A stretch of 64,000 nucleotides of DNA, taken from positions 1 to 64,000 of the forward strand of contig NZ_MIHA01000018.1 in assembly GCF_001722335.1 (NCBI RefSeq), read 5' to 3'. Position numbers and translations under genes: made by a program. Source of the DNA: Mycolicibacterium flavescens (GTDB taxonomy: Bacteria; Actinomycetota; Actinomycetes; Mycobacteriales; Mycobacteriaceae). Below the pieces are notes generated by a model, which saw only the letters and a program-made list of their open reading frames with translations, was not told the DNA's origin and did no database searches. Each line of letters begins with the position of its first letter. Positions within the stretch are counted from its first letter, which is position 1. This document shows, in pieces, positions 1-9,431 of the stretch.

Positions 1-193
1 GGCCCGGTGAGGACAGCGGCCGGCGCGAGCGCTCCTCGAGACCGGCCAGGCCCTCCTGGCTGAAGCGGCTGCGCCACTTGTAAAACGTCTGCCTACTGAT
101 CCGATGATCGCGGCAAAACTGCGACACGTTATCGATCTGTCCAGCCGCCGCCGTTGCGATACGAAGATCCATCGCCGCCACCTTCTGAGCCAT
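1..193 (-). CDS. IS481-family transposase, N-terminal part
   Basis: This is the start of a DDE transposase; only the N-terminal helix-turn-helix region that recognises the element's ends is inside the window. The frame starts at an ATG on 193-191 with MAQKVAAMDL and continues through FCRDHRISRQTFYKWRSRF, which is the HTH signature of IS481/IS3-like transposases, then GLAGLEERSRRP. The frame stays open to base 1, so the catalytic DDE domain is not visible. Because the gene is cut by the window I cannot say whether the copy is intact. Confidence 0.8.
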   Translation of the reverse strand, partial: MAQKVAAMDLRIATAAAGQIDNVSQFCRDHRISRQTFYKWRSRFSQEGLAGLEERSRRPLSSPG

Positions 194-221
194 GGATCAT
201 CTTGACCAGGCTCTACTCAGG

Positions 222-269
222 TGTCAGCGATGTCCCGAGACATACACCTGTCAGCGATGTCCCTAAACA
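222..269. repeat. two 21-bp direct repeats at the IS end
   Basis: Blocks 222-242 and 249-269 share TGTCAGCGATGTCCC or TGTCAGCGATGTCCCT cores and differ at only two positions (CGAG against TAAA). They lie between the transposase start and the presumed end of the element, 27 bp apart. Such repeats near the terminus are probably transposase-binding sites. Confidence 0.6.
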
Positions 270-307
270 CGACATTGCGGTCAGCGCAACCAACTACACC
301 CGAATCG

Positions 308-520
308 CTACCGGCGACGGCCGGTCGACACCAGGTACCAGCCCGCGGCCGCCGCGCCGCTCAGCGCCAGCACCCGGTCGCCGCGGCCCCGCCGGGGCAG
401 GTCCAGCAGCGACACCAGGCCCAGCACCGCGAACCCCGCACCGAGCGCGGGCTGGCTGGTCGCGGTGGTGACCAGCGTGGGACTTTGAACGGTCACCGGT
501 GGGGCTTCGGAGGTGAGCAC
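308..520 (-). CDS. small two-helix membrane protein, 70 aa
   Basis: The function is not known. The protein starts at GTG 520-518 with an excellent ribosome binding site (AGGAGG, about 5 nt upstream on the minus strand). It has a short polar N-terminus, a hydrophobic stretch (residues about 24-37, ALGAGFAVLGLVSLL), a basic loop (PRRGRGDR) and a second hydrophobic stretch (VLALSGAAAAGWYLV), ending in GRRR. This looks like a two-pass membrane protein with its loop and tail rich in arginine. It lies 80 bp downstream of the LuxR-type regulator on the same strand and just inside the IS end, so it may be the last gene of that transcript. Other open frames over this region lack a ribosome binding site and look like shadows. 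Confidence 0.6.
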   Translation of the reverse strand: MLTSEAPPVTVQSPTLVTTATSQPALGAGFAVLGLVSLLDLPRRGRGDRVLALSGAAAAGWYLVSTGRRR

Positions 521-600
521 CGATCCTCCTGTCGACGGGCGTGAGGTGGGAGCGACTCGACCGTAAACCCGTGCGGCGCACAGGGGAATAGGGGGTTTCC

Positions 601-3372
601 CTACGTTCCGGTCTCGTTCGGCCTGCCGATGTGGCGGCCGAGTTCGGCCCGCGATTTGATGCCGAGTTTGCGGTAGATCCGGGCCAGGTTGGCCTCGACG
701 GTTTTGGGGCTGATGAACAGCGCGGTCGCGACGTCGCGGTTCTTCATGCCCGAGGCCGCCAGCTCGGCGACGCGTTGCTCGGACGGCGTCAGCTGGCCGT
801 CGCGGCGCGGTCCCACGTTGGAGCGCGACAGCTCGGCGCGCGCCCGCGCGGCCCACAGCGGGACACCGAGGGTCTCGAACACCTCGCACGCCTCCTGCAG
901 GTACGCCGACGCCGACTCCTTCTTGCGCTGCCGGCGTTCGATCTGGCCCAGGATCAGCAGCGTGCGGCCACGCTCGAACGGCATCGGCATGTCGTGGTGG
1001 ATTCGCAGCGCGCTCGAGGCGGCGGCGTGCGCACCGTCGAGATCGCCCTGGGCGGCCAGCAGAATCGCCCGCGAGCGCGCCCCGACCGCCAGCATCCACG
1101 GCCGCTGGACCCGGCGGCCGTTGCGCTCCAGCGCCACGATCAACGGCTCGGCCTCTTCCAGCCGCTCGAGCTGCACGAGTGCCTCGACGGCGTCGGGCAG
1201 GTACGCGGCGTCGGGTAACTCGGTCGGGGTGCTCTGCGGATCGAACTGCGACAGCATCGGCTCGACCGCGGCCACGACGGCCTCGTAGTTGCCCAGCGAC
1301 AGTTCGAGGAACGCCAGCGCCGAGCGCACCCGCGCCGCGAGACGCACGGTGCCGGTGCGACGGCTGGCTTCGAGGGCCTCCTCGATCGCCTCGCGCGCCG
1401 CGGCTTCCTGACCGGCGAACGCGGTCAACAGCGCGCGAAGGCTCTGCGTCAGGAACTGCGGCGTGTGCCCGCCGAGCTGATGCGCCTTGTCCAACGCGTC
1501 CTCGGTCATCGCGCGGGCCTCGGCGAAGTCGCCGTGCATGATCGCCGTCGTCACCACGTGCTGCGAGATGAACACGTGCTCGCCCTCTTCGCCCTTTTCC
1601 AGGCATCGCGCGCGGATCTTGTCCAGCTGCGCGCGGGCCTGTTCGAGCTGACCGGTCCACTCCAGCAGCAGCGCCTGCTGCACGCTGGGGCGGAAGACCA
1701 ACGGCGTCAACGCTTCCGGGTCCTCCAACTCGAGCGCCCGCTGCAGCAGCTCGGCGTCGAATCCGTCGCCGGCGGCGAACCGCATCATGACCACCATGCC
1801 CAGCGCCATGCTCAACAGGTGCGGGTTGTCGAGCTCCTCGGCGGCGGTGGCCGCCTCCTCGGCGGTGGCCACCGCGTCGTGCACGGAGTTGCCGTGAAAC
1901 AGCGCGTAGGCCAGCGTGACCAGAGCCTGCACCCGCAGCGCGCGGTTGTCGCGCACCTCGTCGAGGGCCTCGCGCAGCACGCGGGCCGCCTCGAAGAACC
2001 CCTCGTTGTAGAGCCGCACCACGGCCAGGCGGGTCAGCGCCTCCGCGCGCAGGTCGCCGGGCGGCAGCTGTCCGATGGCCTCCTCGAGCACCGCGGCCGC
2101 CCGCTCCTGGTCGCCGGCGTCGAAGTGGTGCAGCGCCGAGAGCAGCCGCCGGTCCGGGGTGTCACCGCCGAGCCCGATCGCCAGGTCCAGCAGTTCGGCC
2201 GCGGCCGCGGGGGCGCCGCGCACCCGGGCGGACTCGGCGGCCATGTCGAGAGCCCGCAGTGTGACCTCGTCCCCGCTGGTCGCCGCGAGCGCCAGATGCC
2301 GGGCCCGCAGCTCGGGTTCGTCGACGATCTCGGCCAGCCGCCGGTGCATCGACCGGCGCCTGCCGGGCGGGGCCTGGGTGTACACACCCCGGGCCAGCAG
2401 CGGGTGCGAGAACTGGATGCGGTTGCCGTCGATCGCGATGATTCCTTGGCTCTCAGCGGTTTCCAGCAGGTCGACCAGCTCGTCGTCGTCGCTGCGGGTG
2501 GCGCTCGACACCAGGTCGACGGTCGGAGCGGCCAGGCACGAGGCGGCAAGCAGCGCGTCGTGCACTTCGGGTTCCAGCGCGCCGAGGCGGGTGCGCACCA
2601 CGTCGGTGAGGGTGCGGGGCAACGCGGGGTCGGTACCGGACGCCTTCTCGTCGATCGCGCGTGCCAGTTCGATCGCATAGAACGGGTTGCCGCCCGACAC
2701 CTGGTGGATGCGCCCGATGGTGGGGCGGGAGAACGGTCGGCGCAGCCGCGCGGACACCGCGGCGTGCAGATCGGATACGTTCAAGGGGCGCAGGCGGATC
2801 CGGTTGACCGCCTCCGGGCGCGGCAGCTGCAACCAGGCCGCGCCGGCCCCGTCGCCGGGTTCGGTGCGGACGGTGGCGAGCAGCCCGGCCGGACCGGTCA
2901 GGCGGCGCGCCGCGAACGCCATCACGTGCATGCTCGACGGGTCCACCCACTGCAGGTCGTCGACGGCCAGCAGCACCGGCCCCTGCTCGGCGACCCGCTC
3001 GATCACCGAGAGGAACGCCGCCGCGACCGCGCGTTGGTCGGTGACGGCGTCGCTGTCGGCCCGCATCAGTACCTGGTCGACGGCCAGCAGCTGCGGGGTG
3101 GGCAGTTCGGCCCAGGCTCCGGCGTCGACCTCGTCGAGCAGATCGGCCAGCGCGGTGTAGGCGAGCACGGATTCGGCGGCCGCCGCGCGAGTGGACAGCA
3201 CCCGGAATCCGGCCTTCTGGGCCTGCTCGACGGCAGCTAACCACAGTGTGGTCTTGCCGATCCCGGGTTCGCCCTCGATCAGCAATGCGGCCGGCCCGTC
3301 GGCGGCTGCATGCAGGAAAGCGGCTATCGCCCGCTGATGAGCTGGCTGGCCGACCACGACGTCCCCCGGCAT
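601..3372 (-). CDS. large AAA-ATPase/LuxR-family transcriptional regulator (LAL type), 923 aa
   Basis: This is a MalT-like (LAL) transcription activator: an N-terminal STAND/AAA ATPase, a long helical repeat region and a C-terminal LuxR DNA-binding domain. The Walker A motif GEPGIGKTT is near residue 34 and the Walker B motif LLAVDDLQW near 140. The last 60 residues hold LTPSEQRVAELAASG and KTVEANLARIYRKLGI, a typical LuxR helix-turn-helix. I place the start at ATG 3372 because the protein then aligns from its first residues with the neighbouring paralogue; an upstream TTG at 3420 would add 16 residues. The ligand is unknown. It lies 90 bp downstream of its paralogue, and both follow fumC on the minus strand. 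Confidence 0.85.
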   Translation of the reverse strand: MPGDVVVGQPAHQRAIAAFLHAAADGPAALLIEGEPGIGKTTLWLAAVEQAQKAGFRVLSTRAAAAESVLAYTALADLLDEVDAGAWAELPTPQLLAVDQVLMRADSDAVTDQRAVAAAFLSVIERVAEQGPVLLAVDDLQWVDPSSMHVMAFAARRLTGPAGLLATVRTEPGDGAGAAWLQLPRPEAVNRIRLRPLNVSDLHAAVSARLRRPFSRPTIGRIHQVSGGNPFYAIELARAIDEKASGTDPALPRTLTDVVRTRLGALEPEVHDALLAASCLAAPTVDLVSSATRSDDDELVDLLETAESQGIIAIDGNRIQFSHPLLARGVYTQAPPGRRRSMHRRLAEIVDEPELRARHLALAATSGDEVTLRALDMAAESARVRGAPAAAAELLDLAIGLGGDTPDRRLLSALHHFDAGDQERAAAVLEEAIGQLPPGDLRAEALTRLAVVRLYNEGFFEAARVLREALDEVRDNRALRVQALVTLAYALFHGNSVHDAVATAEEAATAAEELDNPHLLSMALGMVVMMRFAAGDGFDAELLQRALELEDPEALTPLVFRPSVQQALLLEWTGQLEQARAQLDKIRARCLEKGEEGEHVFISQHVVTTAIMHGDFAEARAMTEDALDKAHQLGGHTPQFLTQSLRALLTAFAGQEAAAREAIEEALEASRRTGTVRLAARVRSALAFLELSLGNYEAVVAAVEPMLSQFDPQSTPTELPDAAYLPDAVEALVQLERLEEAEPLIVALERNGRRVQRPWMLAVGARSRAILLAAQGDLDGAHAAASSALRIHHDMPMPFERGRTLLILGQIERRQRKKESASAYLQEACEVFETLGVPLWAARARAELSRSNVGPRRDGQLTPSEQRVAELAASGMKNRDVATALFISPKTVEANLARIYRKLGIKSRAELGRHIGRPNETGT

Positions 3373-3462
3373 GTTGATCAGGATTACAGGTGTATTGCCG
3401 CAAACGTCATTGTTTGGCAATCATGATCCGCCACGTGTCAGATGGCAAAGCACTGATACCCG

Positions 3463-6201
3463 CTAAGCGTCCGGCCTACCCATCATCCGGCCCAGTTCCG
3501 CACGGGACCGGATACCGAGTTTGCGGTACACCCGCGCGAGCGTGGCTTCCACGGTCTTGGCGCTCAGGAACAGCTCGCCGGCCACGTCGCGGTTGGTCAG
3601 ACCCGCGGCGGCCAGTTCGGCGATCCGCAGTTCGGCGGCGGTCAGCGCGCTCGGCGCCCCCGCCCCGCCCAGCCCGCTGAGCTGCGTTCGGGCCCTGGCG
3701 GCCCACAACGGCGTGCCGAGGCGTTCGAAGGCGGCGATCGCCTCCCGCAGTGTGGCCGCGGCGGCGCGGTCGCGGGCGCGGCGCTGCAGTTGGCCGAGAA
3801 CCAGTGTGGTGCGGGCCTGTTCGAACGGCATCGGCAGCCGGCGGTGTTGCTCGATCGCTCGGCGCGCGCAGGTCTGCGCGCTGCGCAGGTCGCCGGCGGC
3901 GGCCAGCAGCAGAGCGCGGCACCGGCCGCCGACGGCCAGCATCCACGGCCGGTCCAGCCGCTCGCCGTTGCGTTCCAGCGCGGCCACCAGGGCTTCGGCT
4001 TCGGCCGCGCGACCGAGTTCGACGAGCGCCTCGACCGCATCGGGAACGAAGGAGGCGGCCTGGATCTCGGTCGACTCCGGGACGAACCGCGCCAGCAGCG
4101 GCTGCAGGGACTCCGCGGCTGCCTCGAAGTTCCCGAGCGAGACCTCCAGCAGCCCGAGCGCCGTGCGCGCCCAGTCCTGGTGCCACGCCGTGCCGCTGCG
4201 CCGGCTGGTCTCGATCGCTTCGGAGATCGCCTCCCGCGCCTGCTGCTCGGCTCCGCGGTAGACCGCGAGCCAGGCCCGCAGCACGGCGCTGAGCATCGCG
4301 GGGAACCCTCCGCCGAGCTGCTGGGCCAGTTGGGTGACGTTGTCCGCGATGTGTTCGGCCGCCGGGAAGTCACCGCGCCAGATGCGGGTCAACGCGACGT
4401 AGAACTCGACGAAGACCAGTTCGCCTTCCTCGCCGCGCTCGATGCAGCGGCGCTCGATCTCGCGCATCAGGTCGAACGACGCGTCGAGTTCGCCGGTGCA
4501 GGCCAGGATCAGACCCTGTTCGAGGCTGGGGCGCAGCATGACGGGTGCGAACGTGTCGTGGTCCTCGAGTTCGAGGGCGCGACGCATGGCAGCTTCGTCC
4601 ACGCCGGCGCCGGTGAAGAACTCGATGATCGTCCGCGCGCCGAGCGCCTGGCTCAGCAGGCCCGGTGCCCCGAGCTTTTCGGCGCTGGCGACCGCCTCCG
4701 CGGCGCGCCGCCGCGAGGTGTCCGGGTCGCCGGTCATGTACAGGCCGTAGGCCAGCGTCGTGAGCATCACGGCCCGCAGCGGCTCGTCGGCCCGGTCTTC
4801 GGCGAGGGCGCGCTGCAGAACCTCGACCGCGTCGACGAAGCCGTCGTCGATGAACCGGACCACCGCCAGCAGATGGCGCGCCGTCGCGCGGGGCGGGCCG
4901 GGCTGCAGCTGGGCGATCGCGCGCTCGAGCAACGTCCGCGCCCGGGCCGGGTCACCGGCGTCGAAGACGTGTGTGGCCAACCGGATCTGGCGCTCGGGGG
5001 TCGGTCCGCCGAGCGTGATCGCCAGCTCCATCAACTCCGCTGCCGCCGCGGGTGCGCCGCGGGCCTGGGCGCCGGCGGCGGCCCGCTCGAGGGCGCTCAC
5101 GGTGGCGTCGTCGCCCGTCGTCGCGGCCAGCGCCAGATGTCTTGCCTGCGTCTCGGTTTCGCCGACGACGCCGGCGAGCCTGCGGTGCATCTGCCTGCGC
5201 TGGTCGGCCGATGCGCCGGTGTAGACGCCGGTGGCCAGCAGCGGATGAGTGAACCGGATCCGGTTGCCCTCGATCACGATGATGCCGTTCTGCTCGGCGG
5301 TCTCGAGCAGTTCGATGGTGCGGTCGGGTTCGCCGCCGACCGCCGCGGTGACGAGTTCGACGGTCGGGGTGGCCGCCGTGGCCGCCGCCAACAGCGGGGC
5401 CAGCGCGTCAGGTTCCAGCCCGTCGAGGCGGGCCTGCACGACGGCGGCCAGCGTGTGCGGCAACGGCTTGTCCTCGCCGCTGTCGAACACCTTGGCCAAT
5501 TCGATGGCATAGAAGGGGTTTCCGCCGGAGATCTCGTAGATGCGCGACATCGTCGGTCGCGGCACCGGCCGCCCGAGGTGTTCGGAGATCACCGATTGCA
5601 GCGCCCGGGAGTGCAACGGGCGCAGCGTGATCCGATGCACCGCATCCGGGCGCCGCATCTGTAGCCAGGACACCGGGTCCCCGGACCCGTCGGTGCGCAC
5701 GGTGCCCAGCACGCCGACCGGACCGGACAGTCGGCGCGCGGTGTAGGCCAGCACGTGCACGGTCGAGGGGTCGATCCACTGTGCGTCGTCGATCGCGAGC
5801 AGCACCGGCGCCTGCTCGGCGACCTGCTCGAGCACCGACAGGAACGCCGCCGCGACCGCGCGTTGATCGGTGGGCGCGGCGTCGGCGTCTGCGGCGCCGC
5901 GGACCCGCTCGAGCGCCGCGCGTTGGGCGCTGGGCAGATCGGCGATGACGTCGTCGGGCACCCCGCCGAGCAGCTCGGCCAACGTGGCGTAGGCCGCCAC
6001 GGATTCCACCGACGCCGCTCGCGCGGAAAGGATCTGAAACCCGTGCCGGGCCGCACGGTCCAGCGCCGCCAGCCACAGCGTGGACTTGCCGATCCCGGCC
6101 TCACCGTCGATCAGCAGTGCCGACGGTGTCCGCGACGCGGTGCCGAGGAACTCCGCTATCGCGGCTTCCTCCGTCGGCCGGTTCGCGAGGTAGGTCGGCA
6201 T
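3463..6201 (-). CDS. second large AAA-ATPase/LuxR-family regulator (LAL type), 912 aa
   Basis: This is a paralogue of the next gene downstream with the same architecture: Walker A GEAGIGKST near residue 33, Walker B LLAIDDAQW, a helical repeat region, and a C-terminal LuxR HTH (LTAAELRIAELAAAG, KTVEATLARVYRKLGI). The block SGGNPFYAIELA is nearly the same in both proteins, so this is a tandem duplication that has since diverged. The start is ATG 6201 (MPTYLANRPT), 14 bp after the fumC stop, so it is probably co-transcribed with fumC. The frame stays open back to 6744, but that extension lies inside fumC and has shadow-like composition (Arg/Gly-rich). The regulated genes are unknown. Confidence 0.85.
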   Translation of the reverse strand: MPTYLANRPTEEAAIAEFLGTASRTPSALLIDGEAGIGKSTLWLAALDRAARHGFQILSARAASVESVAAYATLAELLGGVPDDVIADLPSAQRAALERVRGAADADAAPTDQRAVAAAFLSVLEQVAEQAPVLLAIDDAQWIDPSTVHVLAYTARRLSGPVGVLGTVRTDGSGDPVSWLQMRRPDAVHRITLRPLHSRALQSVISEHLGRPVPRPTMSRIYEISGGNPFYAIELAKVFDSGEDKPLPHTLAAVVQARLDGLEPDALAPLLAAATAATPTVELVTAAVGGEPDRTIELLETAEQNGIIVIEGNRIRFTHPLLATGVYTGASADQRRQMHRRLAGVVGETETQARHLALAATTGDDATVSALERAAAGAQARGAPAAAAELMELAITLGGPTPERQIRLATHVFDAGDPARARTLLERAIAQLQPGPPRATARHLLAVVRFIDDGFVDAVEVLQRALAEDRADEPLRAVMLTTLAYGLYMTGDPDTSRRRAAEAVASAEKLGAPGLLSQALGARTIIEFFTGAGVDEAAMRRALELEDHDTFAPVMLRPSLEQGLILACTGELDASFDLMREIERRCIERGEEGELVFVEFYVALTRIWRGDFPAAEHIADNVTQLAQQLGGGFPAMLSAVLRAWLAVYRGAEQQAREAISEAIETSRRSGTAWHQDWARTALGLLEVSLGNFEAAAESLQPLLARFVPESTEIQAASFVPDAVEALVELGRAAEAEALVAALERNGERLDRPWMLAVGGRCRALLLAAAGDLRSAQTCARRAIEQHRRLPMPFEQARTTLVLGQLQRRARDRAAAATLREAIAAFERLGTPLWAARARTQLSGLGGAGAPSALTAAELRIAELAAAGLTNRDVAGELFLSAKTVEATLARVYRKLGIRSRAELGRMMGRPDA

Positions 6202-6215
6202 CCGCGCCCGTCGAA

Positions 6216-7640
6216 CTAGTGCTCGGCGTTCTTGACCTTCGCCATCGCCAACACGTCGAGGCGTTTGTCGAGCTCCTCCTCGGAGAGCTTGTCGCCGATC
6301 AGGCCGCGGTCGATGACCGTCTGCCGGATGGTCTTCTTCTCCTTGAGTGCCTGCTTGGCGACGGCCGCGGCCTCCTCGTAGCCGATCGCCGAGTTCAGCG
6401 GCGTCACGATCGACGGCGACGACTCCGCGAGCTGGCGCAGCCTCTCCTCGTTGGCCACCAGACCGTCGATGCACCGCTCGGCGAACAACTTCGAGGCGTT
6501 GGTCAGGATCTTGAACGACTCGAGGATGTTGCGCGCCATCATCGGGATGTAGACGTTGAGCTCGAATGCGCCGTTGCCGCCGCCCCACGCGATCGCGGCG
6601 TCGTTGCCGATGACCTGAGCGGCCACCTGCGTCACCGCCTCCGGGATCACCGGGTTGACCTTGCCGGGCATGATCGAACTGCCGGGCTGCAGGTCGGGCA
6701 GCTGGATCTCGCCCAGACCGGTGAGCGGGCCCGACCCCATCCACCGGATGTCGTTGGCGATCTTGGTCAGCGACACCGCGATGGTGCGCAGTGCGCCGGA
6801 CGCCTCGACCAGCCCGTCGCGGGCGGCCTGCGCCTCGAAATGGTCCTTGGCGACCCGCAGTTCGGCCAGCCCGGTCTGCTCGCTGAGCACCGCGACCACA
6901 CGCTCGTCGAAGTCGTCGGGGGCGTTGAGTCCGGTGCCGACCGCGGTGCCGCCGATCGCCAGCTCACCGAGGCGCGGCAGGCATGCGCGCACCCGCTCGA
7001 TGCCCGCCTCGACCTGACGGGCGTAGCCGCCGAACTCCTGGCCCAGCGTGACCGGTACGGCGTCCATCAGGTGCGTGCGACCCGACTTCACCACGGTGTG
7101 CCACTGGCGAGCTTTGGCCGCCAGCGACTCGTGCAGCACCTCGAGTGCCGGAATCAGGTGCCGCACAGCCGCTTCCGTCGCGGCGATGTGGGTGGCGGTC
7201 GGGAAGGTGTCGTTCGACGACTGCGACATGTTCACGTCGTCGTTGGGGTGCACGGTCACGCCGTTGCGCGCTGCGATGCCGGCGATCACCTCATTGGTGT
7301 TCATGTTCGAGCTGGTGCCCGAGCCGGTCTGGAACACGTCGATCGGGAACTGGTCGTCGTGGCGGCCTTCGGCGATCTCGGCGGCCGCGGCGATGATCGC
7401 GTCGGCCTTCGCCCCGTCGAGCAGCCCGAGGTCCTTGTTCACCTGCGCGCAGGCGCCCTTGAGCAGGCCGAGCGCGCGGATCTGGGTGCGTTCCAGCCCG
7501 CGGCCGGAGATCGGGAAGTTCTCGACCGCCCGCTGGGTCTGCGCGCGCCACAGCGCGTTGACCGGCACCCGGACCTCGCCCATGGTGTCGTGCTCGATGC
7601 GGAACTCGGTGTCGTCGTTGCCAGACGGCTCGGCGCTCAT
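6216..7640 (-). CDS. fumC: class II fumarate hydratase, 474 aa
   Basis: It interconverts fumarate and L-malate in the TCA cycle in the cytosol; class II enzymes are oxygen-stable tetramers without an iron-sulfur cluster. The family signatures are present: [14 protein letters not shown] near residues 105-118, [11 protein letters not shown] near 139-149, the catalytic-site GRTHLMDA near 187-194 and the fumarase/aspartase signature [11 protein letters not shown] at 320-330, with the flexible-loop serine at 321/322. Length is normal. The start is ATG 7640, 25 bp after the glpX stop. The order glpX-fumC matches what I recall of M. tuberculosis (Rv1099c-Rv1098c), so the two are probably co-transcribed. 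Confidence 0.97.
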   Translation of the reverse strand: MSAEPSGNDDTEFRIEHDTMGEVRVPVNALWRAQTQRAVENFPISGRGLERTQIRALGLLKGACAQVNKDLGLLDGAKADAIIAAAAEIAEGRHDDQFPIDVFQTGSGTSSNMNTNEVIAGIAARNGVTVHPNDDVNMSQSSNDTFPTATHIAATEAAVRHLIPALEVLHESLAAKARQWHTVVKSGRTHLMDAVPVTLGQEFGGYARQVEAGIERVRACLPRLGELAIGGTAVGTGLNAPDDFDERVVAVLSEQTGLAELRVAKDHFEAQAARDGLVEASGALRTIAVSLTKIANDIRWMGSGPLTGLGEIQLPDLQPGSSIMPGKVNPVIPEAVTQVAAQVIGNDAAIAWGGGNGAFELNVYIPMMARNILESFKILTNASKLFAERCIDGLVANEERLRQLAESSPSIVTPLNSAIGYEEAAAVAKQALKEKKTIRQTVIDRGLIGDKLSEEELDKRLDVLAMAKVKNAEH

Positions 7641-7665
7641 GTGTGCCCTTCTCGTGGGTGGGGGG

Positions 7666-8694
7666 TTACGGCAGGGGGTAGACGGCGTTCTTGTCGCCGG
7701 TGAAGTTGATCGCGGAGTACTCGTTGAGCTTGGACAGCCGGTGGTAGGCCTCGATCATCCGGACGGTGCCCGACTTGGACCGCATCACGATCGACTGCGT
7801 GGTGCAGCCGCCGCTGTAGAAATGCACACCCTTGAGCAGGTCGCCGTCGGTGACGCCGGTGGCGGCGAAGAACACGTTCTCCCCGGACACCAGGTCCTCG
7901 GTCATCAGCACCTGGTCCAGGTCCAGGCCGCGGTCGATGGCTTTCTGGCGTTCCTCGTCGTCCTTGGGGGCCAGCTGGCCCTGGATGGCGCCGCCCATGC
8001 AGCGGATCGCGGCGGCGGCGATGATGCCCTCGGGGGTGCCGCCGATCCCGACCAGCAGGTCGGTGCTGGTGTTCGGGCGGCACGCCGAGATCGCGCCGGC
8101 GACGTCACCGTCGGTGATCAACCGGCAGCGGGCGCCGGCGTCGCGCACCTCGCCGATCAGCTCGGCGTGCCGTGGCCGGTCCAGGATGCACACGGTCAGG
8201 TCGGACACCGACACGGCCTTGGCCTTGGCGACCCGGCGGATGTTCTCGGCGATCGGCGCGGTGATGTCGATCGCGTCGACGGCCTCCGGACCGACGGCGA
8301 TCTTGTTCATGTAGAACACCGCCGACGGGTCGAACATGGTGCCGCGCTCGGAGACCGCGAGCACCGAGATCGCGTTGGACAGGCCCTTGCTCATCAGCGT
8401 GGTGCCGTCGATGGGGTCGACGGCGAAGTCGCACTCCGGGCCGTCGCCGTTGCCGACCTCCTCGCCGTTGTAGAGCATCGGCGCGTTGTCCTTCTCGCCC
8501 TCGCCGATCACCACGACACCGCGCATCGACACCGAGTTCACCAGCTCGCGCATGGCGTCGACGGCGGCCCCGTCGCCACCTTCCTTGTCGCCGCGGCCGA
8601 CCCACCGGCCGGCGGCCATGGCGCCGGCTTCGGTGACTCGGACCAGCTCAAGGGCCAGATTTCGATCGGGTGCTTCACCGCGCGAGGGGCTCAT
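7666..8694 (-). CDS. glpX: class II fructose-1,6-bisphosphatase, 342 aa
   Basis: It hydrolyses fructose 1,6-bisphosphate to fructose 6-phosphate, the main gluconeogenic phosphatase in mycobacteria, which matters for growth on fatty acids and other lipids. The sequence has the GlpX metal-binding blocks: [10 protein letters not shown], the [12 protein letters not shown] motif, and [15 protein letters not shown]. It resembles my memory of M. tuberculosis GlpX over almost its full length. I chose ATG 8694 ([12 protein letters not shown]); the frame is open further upstream but enters the divergent DUF4245 gene. The 55 bp between the two start codons must hold both promoters. Confidence 0.96.
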   Translation of the reverse strand: MSPSRGEAPDRNLALELVRVTEAGAMAAGRWVGRGDKEGGDGAAVDAMRELVNSVSMRGVVVIGEGEKDNAPMLYNGEEVGNGDGPECDFAVDPIDGTTLMSKGLSNAISVLAVSERGTMFDPSAVFYMNKIAVGPEAVDAIDITAPIAENIRRVAKAKAVSVSDLTVCILDRPRHAELIGEVRDAGARCRLITDGDVAGAISACRPNTSTDLLVGIGGTPEGIIAAAAIRCMGGAIQGQLAPKDDEERQKAIDRGLDLDQVLMTEDLVSGENVFFAATGVTDGDLLKGVHFYSGGCTTQSIVMRSKSGTVRMIEAYHRLSKLNEYSAINFTGDKNAVYPLP

Positions 8695-8749
8695 GCGCCA
8701 GATTCTCCCATTAACGGCTGCGAGTTCGGGAGCTGGGATACTGGCAGCC

Positions 8750-9406
8750 ATGACCACGCCACAGCCGCAACCGGCGCCACACCCCAAGCCGGCCAAGTCG
8801 CGGCTCCTGCACGACGGCCGCGACATGTTCTGGTCGATCGCGCCGCTGGTGGTGGCGTGCGTCGTGCTGGCCGGGCTACTCGGCATGTGTTCGTTCCAGG
8901 CCGGCGGCCCCGGCCCGGGACCGGTGCCGTCGCACGACGCGGCCGCGGCGCTGCGGGCCGACGCCGACGCGCTGGACGTCCCGATCCGCCTGCCCGCGCT
9001 GCCCGAGGGCTGGCAGTCCAACTCCGGCAGCAGGAAGGGCATCGAGGGCGGGCGCGTCGACCCGGCGACGGGGCAGCCCGGGCGGGCGGTCAGCTCGACC
9101 GTCGGCTACCTGGCGCCCAGCGGGATGTATGTCAGCCTGACCCAGAGCAACGCCGACGAGGACAAGCTGGTCGGCTCGCTCAACCCCGACGTGCTGCCGA
9201 CCGGGGTGGTCGACGTCGACGGTGTCCGGTGGGTGGTCTACGAGGGCAGCGACGACGACGGCGACCCGGCCGAGCCGGTGTGGACGACGCGCCTCGATGC
9301 CGCGGGCGGACCCGCACAGATCGCGCTGACCGGCGCCGCGACCACCGAGGAGTTTCGTACGCTGGCCTCGGCGACCCAGACCGCGTCGCCGCTGCCCGCC
9401 GGCTAG
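8750..9406 (+). CDS. DUF4245 membrane-anchored protein, 218 aa
   Basis: This conserved actinobacterial protein has no known role. It has a proline-rich cytosolic N-terminus of about 26 residues, one transmembrane helix near residues 29-47 ([20 protein letters not shown]), and an extracytoplasmic domain rich in Gly/Asp/Val. The start is ATG 8750; a GATACT element 8 nt upstream could be the -10 of a leaderless or near-leaderless transcript. It is divergent from glpX as in M. tuberculosis, where I recall the equivalent as Rv1100. It is followed 25 bp later by a dienelactone hydrolase-like gene on the same strand. Confidence 0.85.
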   Translation: MTTPQPQPAPHPKPAKSRLLHDGRDMFWSIAPLVVACVVLAGLLGMCSFQAGGPGPGPVPSHDAAAALRADADALDVPIRLPALPEGWQSNSGSRKGIEGGRVDPATGQPGRAVSSTVGYLAPSGMYVSLTQSNADEDKLVGSLNPDVLPTGVVDVDGVRWVVYEGSDDDGDPAEPVWTTRLDAAGGPAQIALTGAATTEEFRTLASATQTASPLPAG

Positions 9407-9431
9407 CAGCACGGGATTCACAGGAGGCTCC

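Larger units (their letters stand above)
1..269 (-). mobile_element. IS481-family insertion sequence, one end only, cut by the window edge
   Basis: The segment holds the first 64 codons of an IS481-type transposase read leftward, followed upstream by about 75 bp of terminal sequence. The end is marked by two near-identical 21-bp blocks at 222-242 and 249-269. On the minus strand the element would begin TGTTTAGGGACATCGCTGAC, which resembles termini of actinobacterial IS481 elements as I remember them. The outer boundary at 269 is inferred from that end motif. The other end and any target duplication lie outside the window. Confidence 0.75.

Noticed and set aside
1465..3240. Long open frame (591 codons) on the plus strand opposite the LuxR-type gene
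   Set aside because: It is antisense to a clear AAA/LuxR protein, has Arg/Gly/His-rich shadow composition and no ribosome binding site. Similar antisense frames at 3790-5664, 7048-9435, 33314-36097 and 45307-46890 were dropped for the same reason.
6202..6744. N-terminal extension of the LuxR-type regulator into fumC
   Set aside because: The frame is open, but the extension is fumC read in the wrong frame; ATG 6201 aligns with the paralogue's start.
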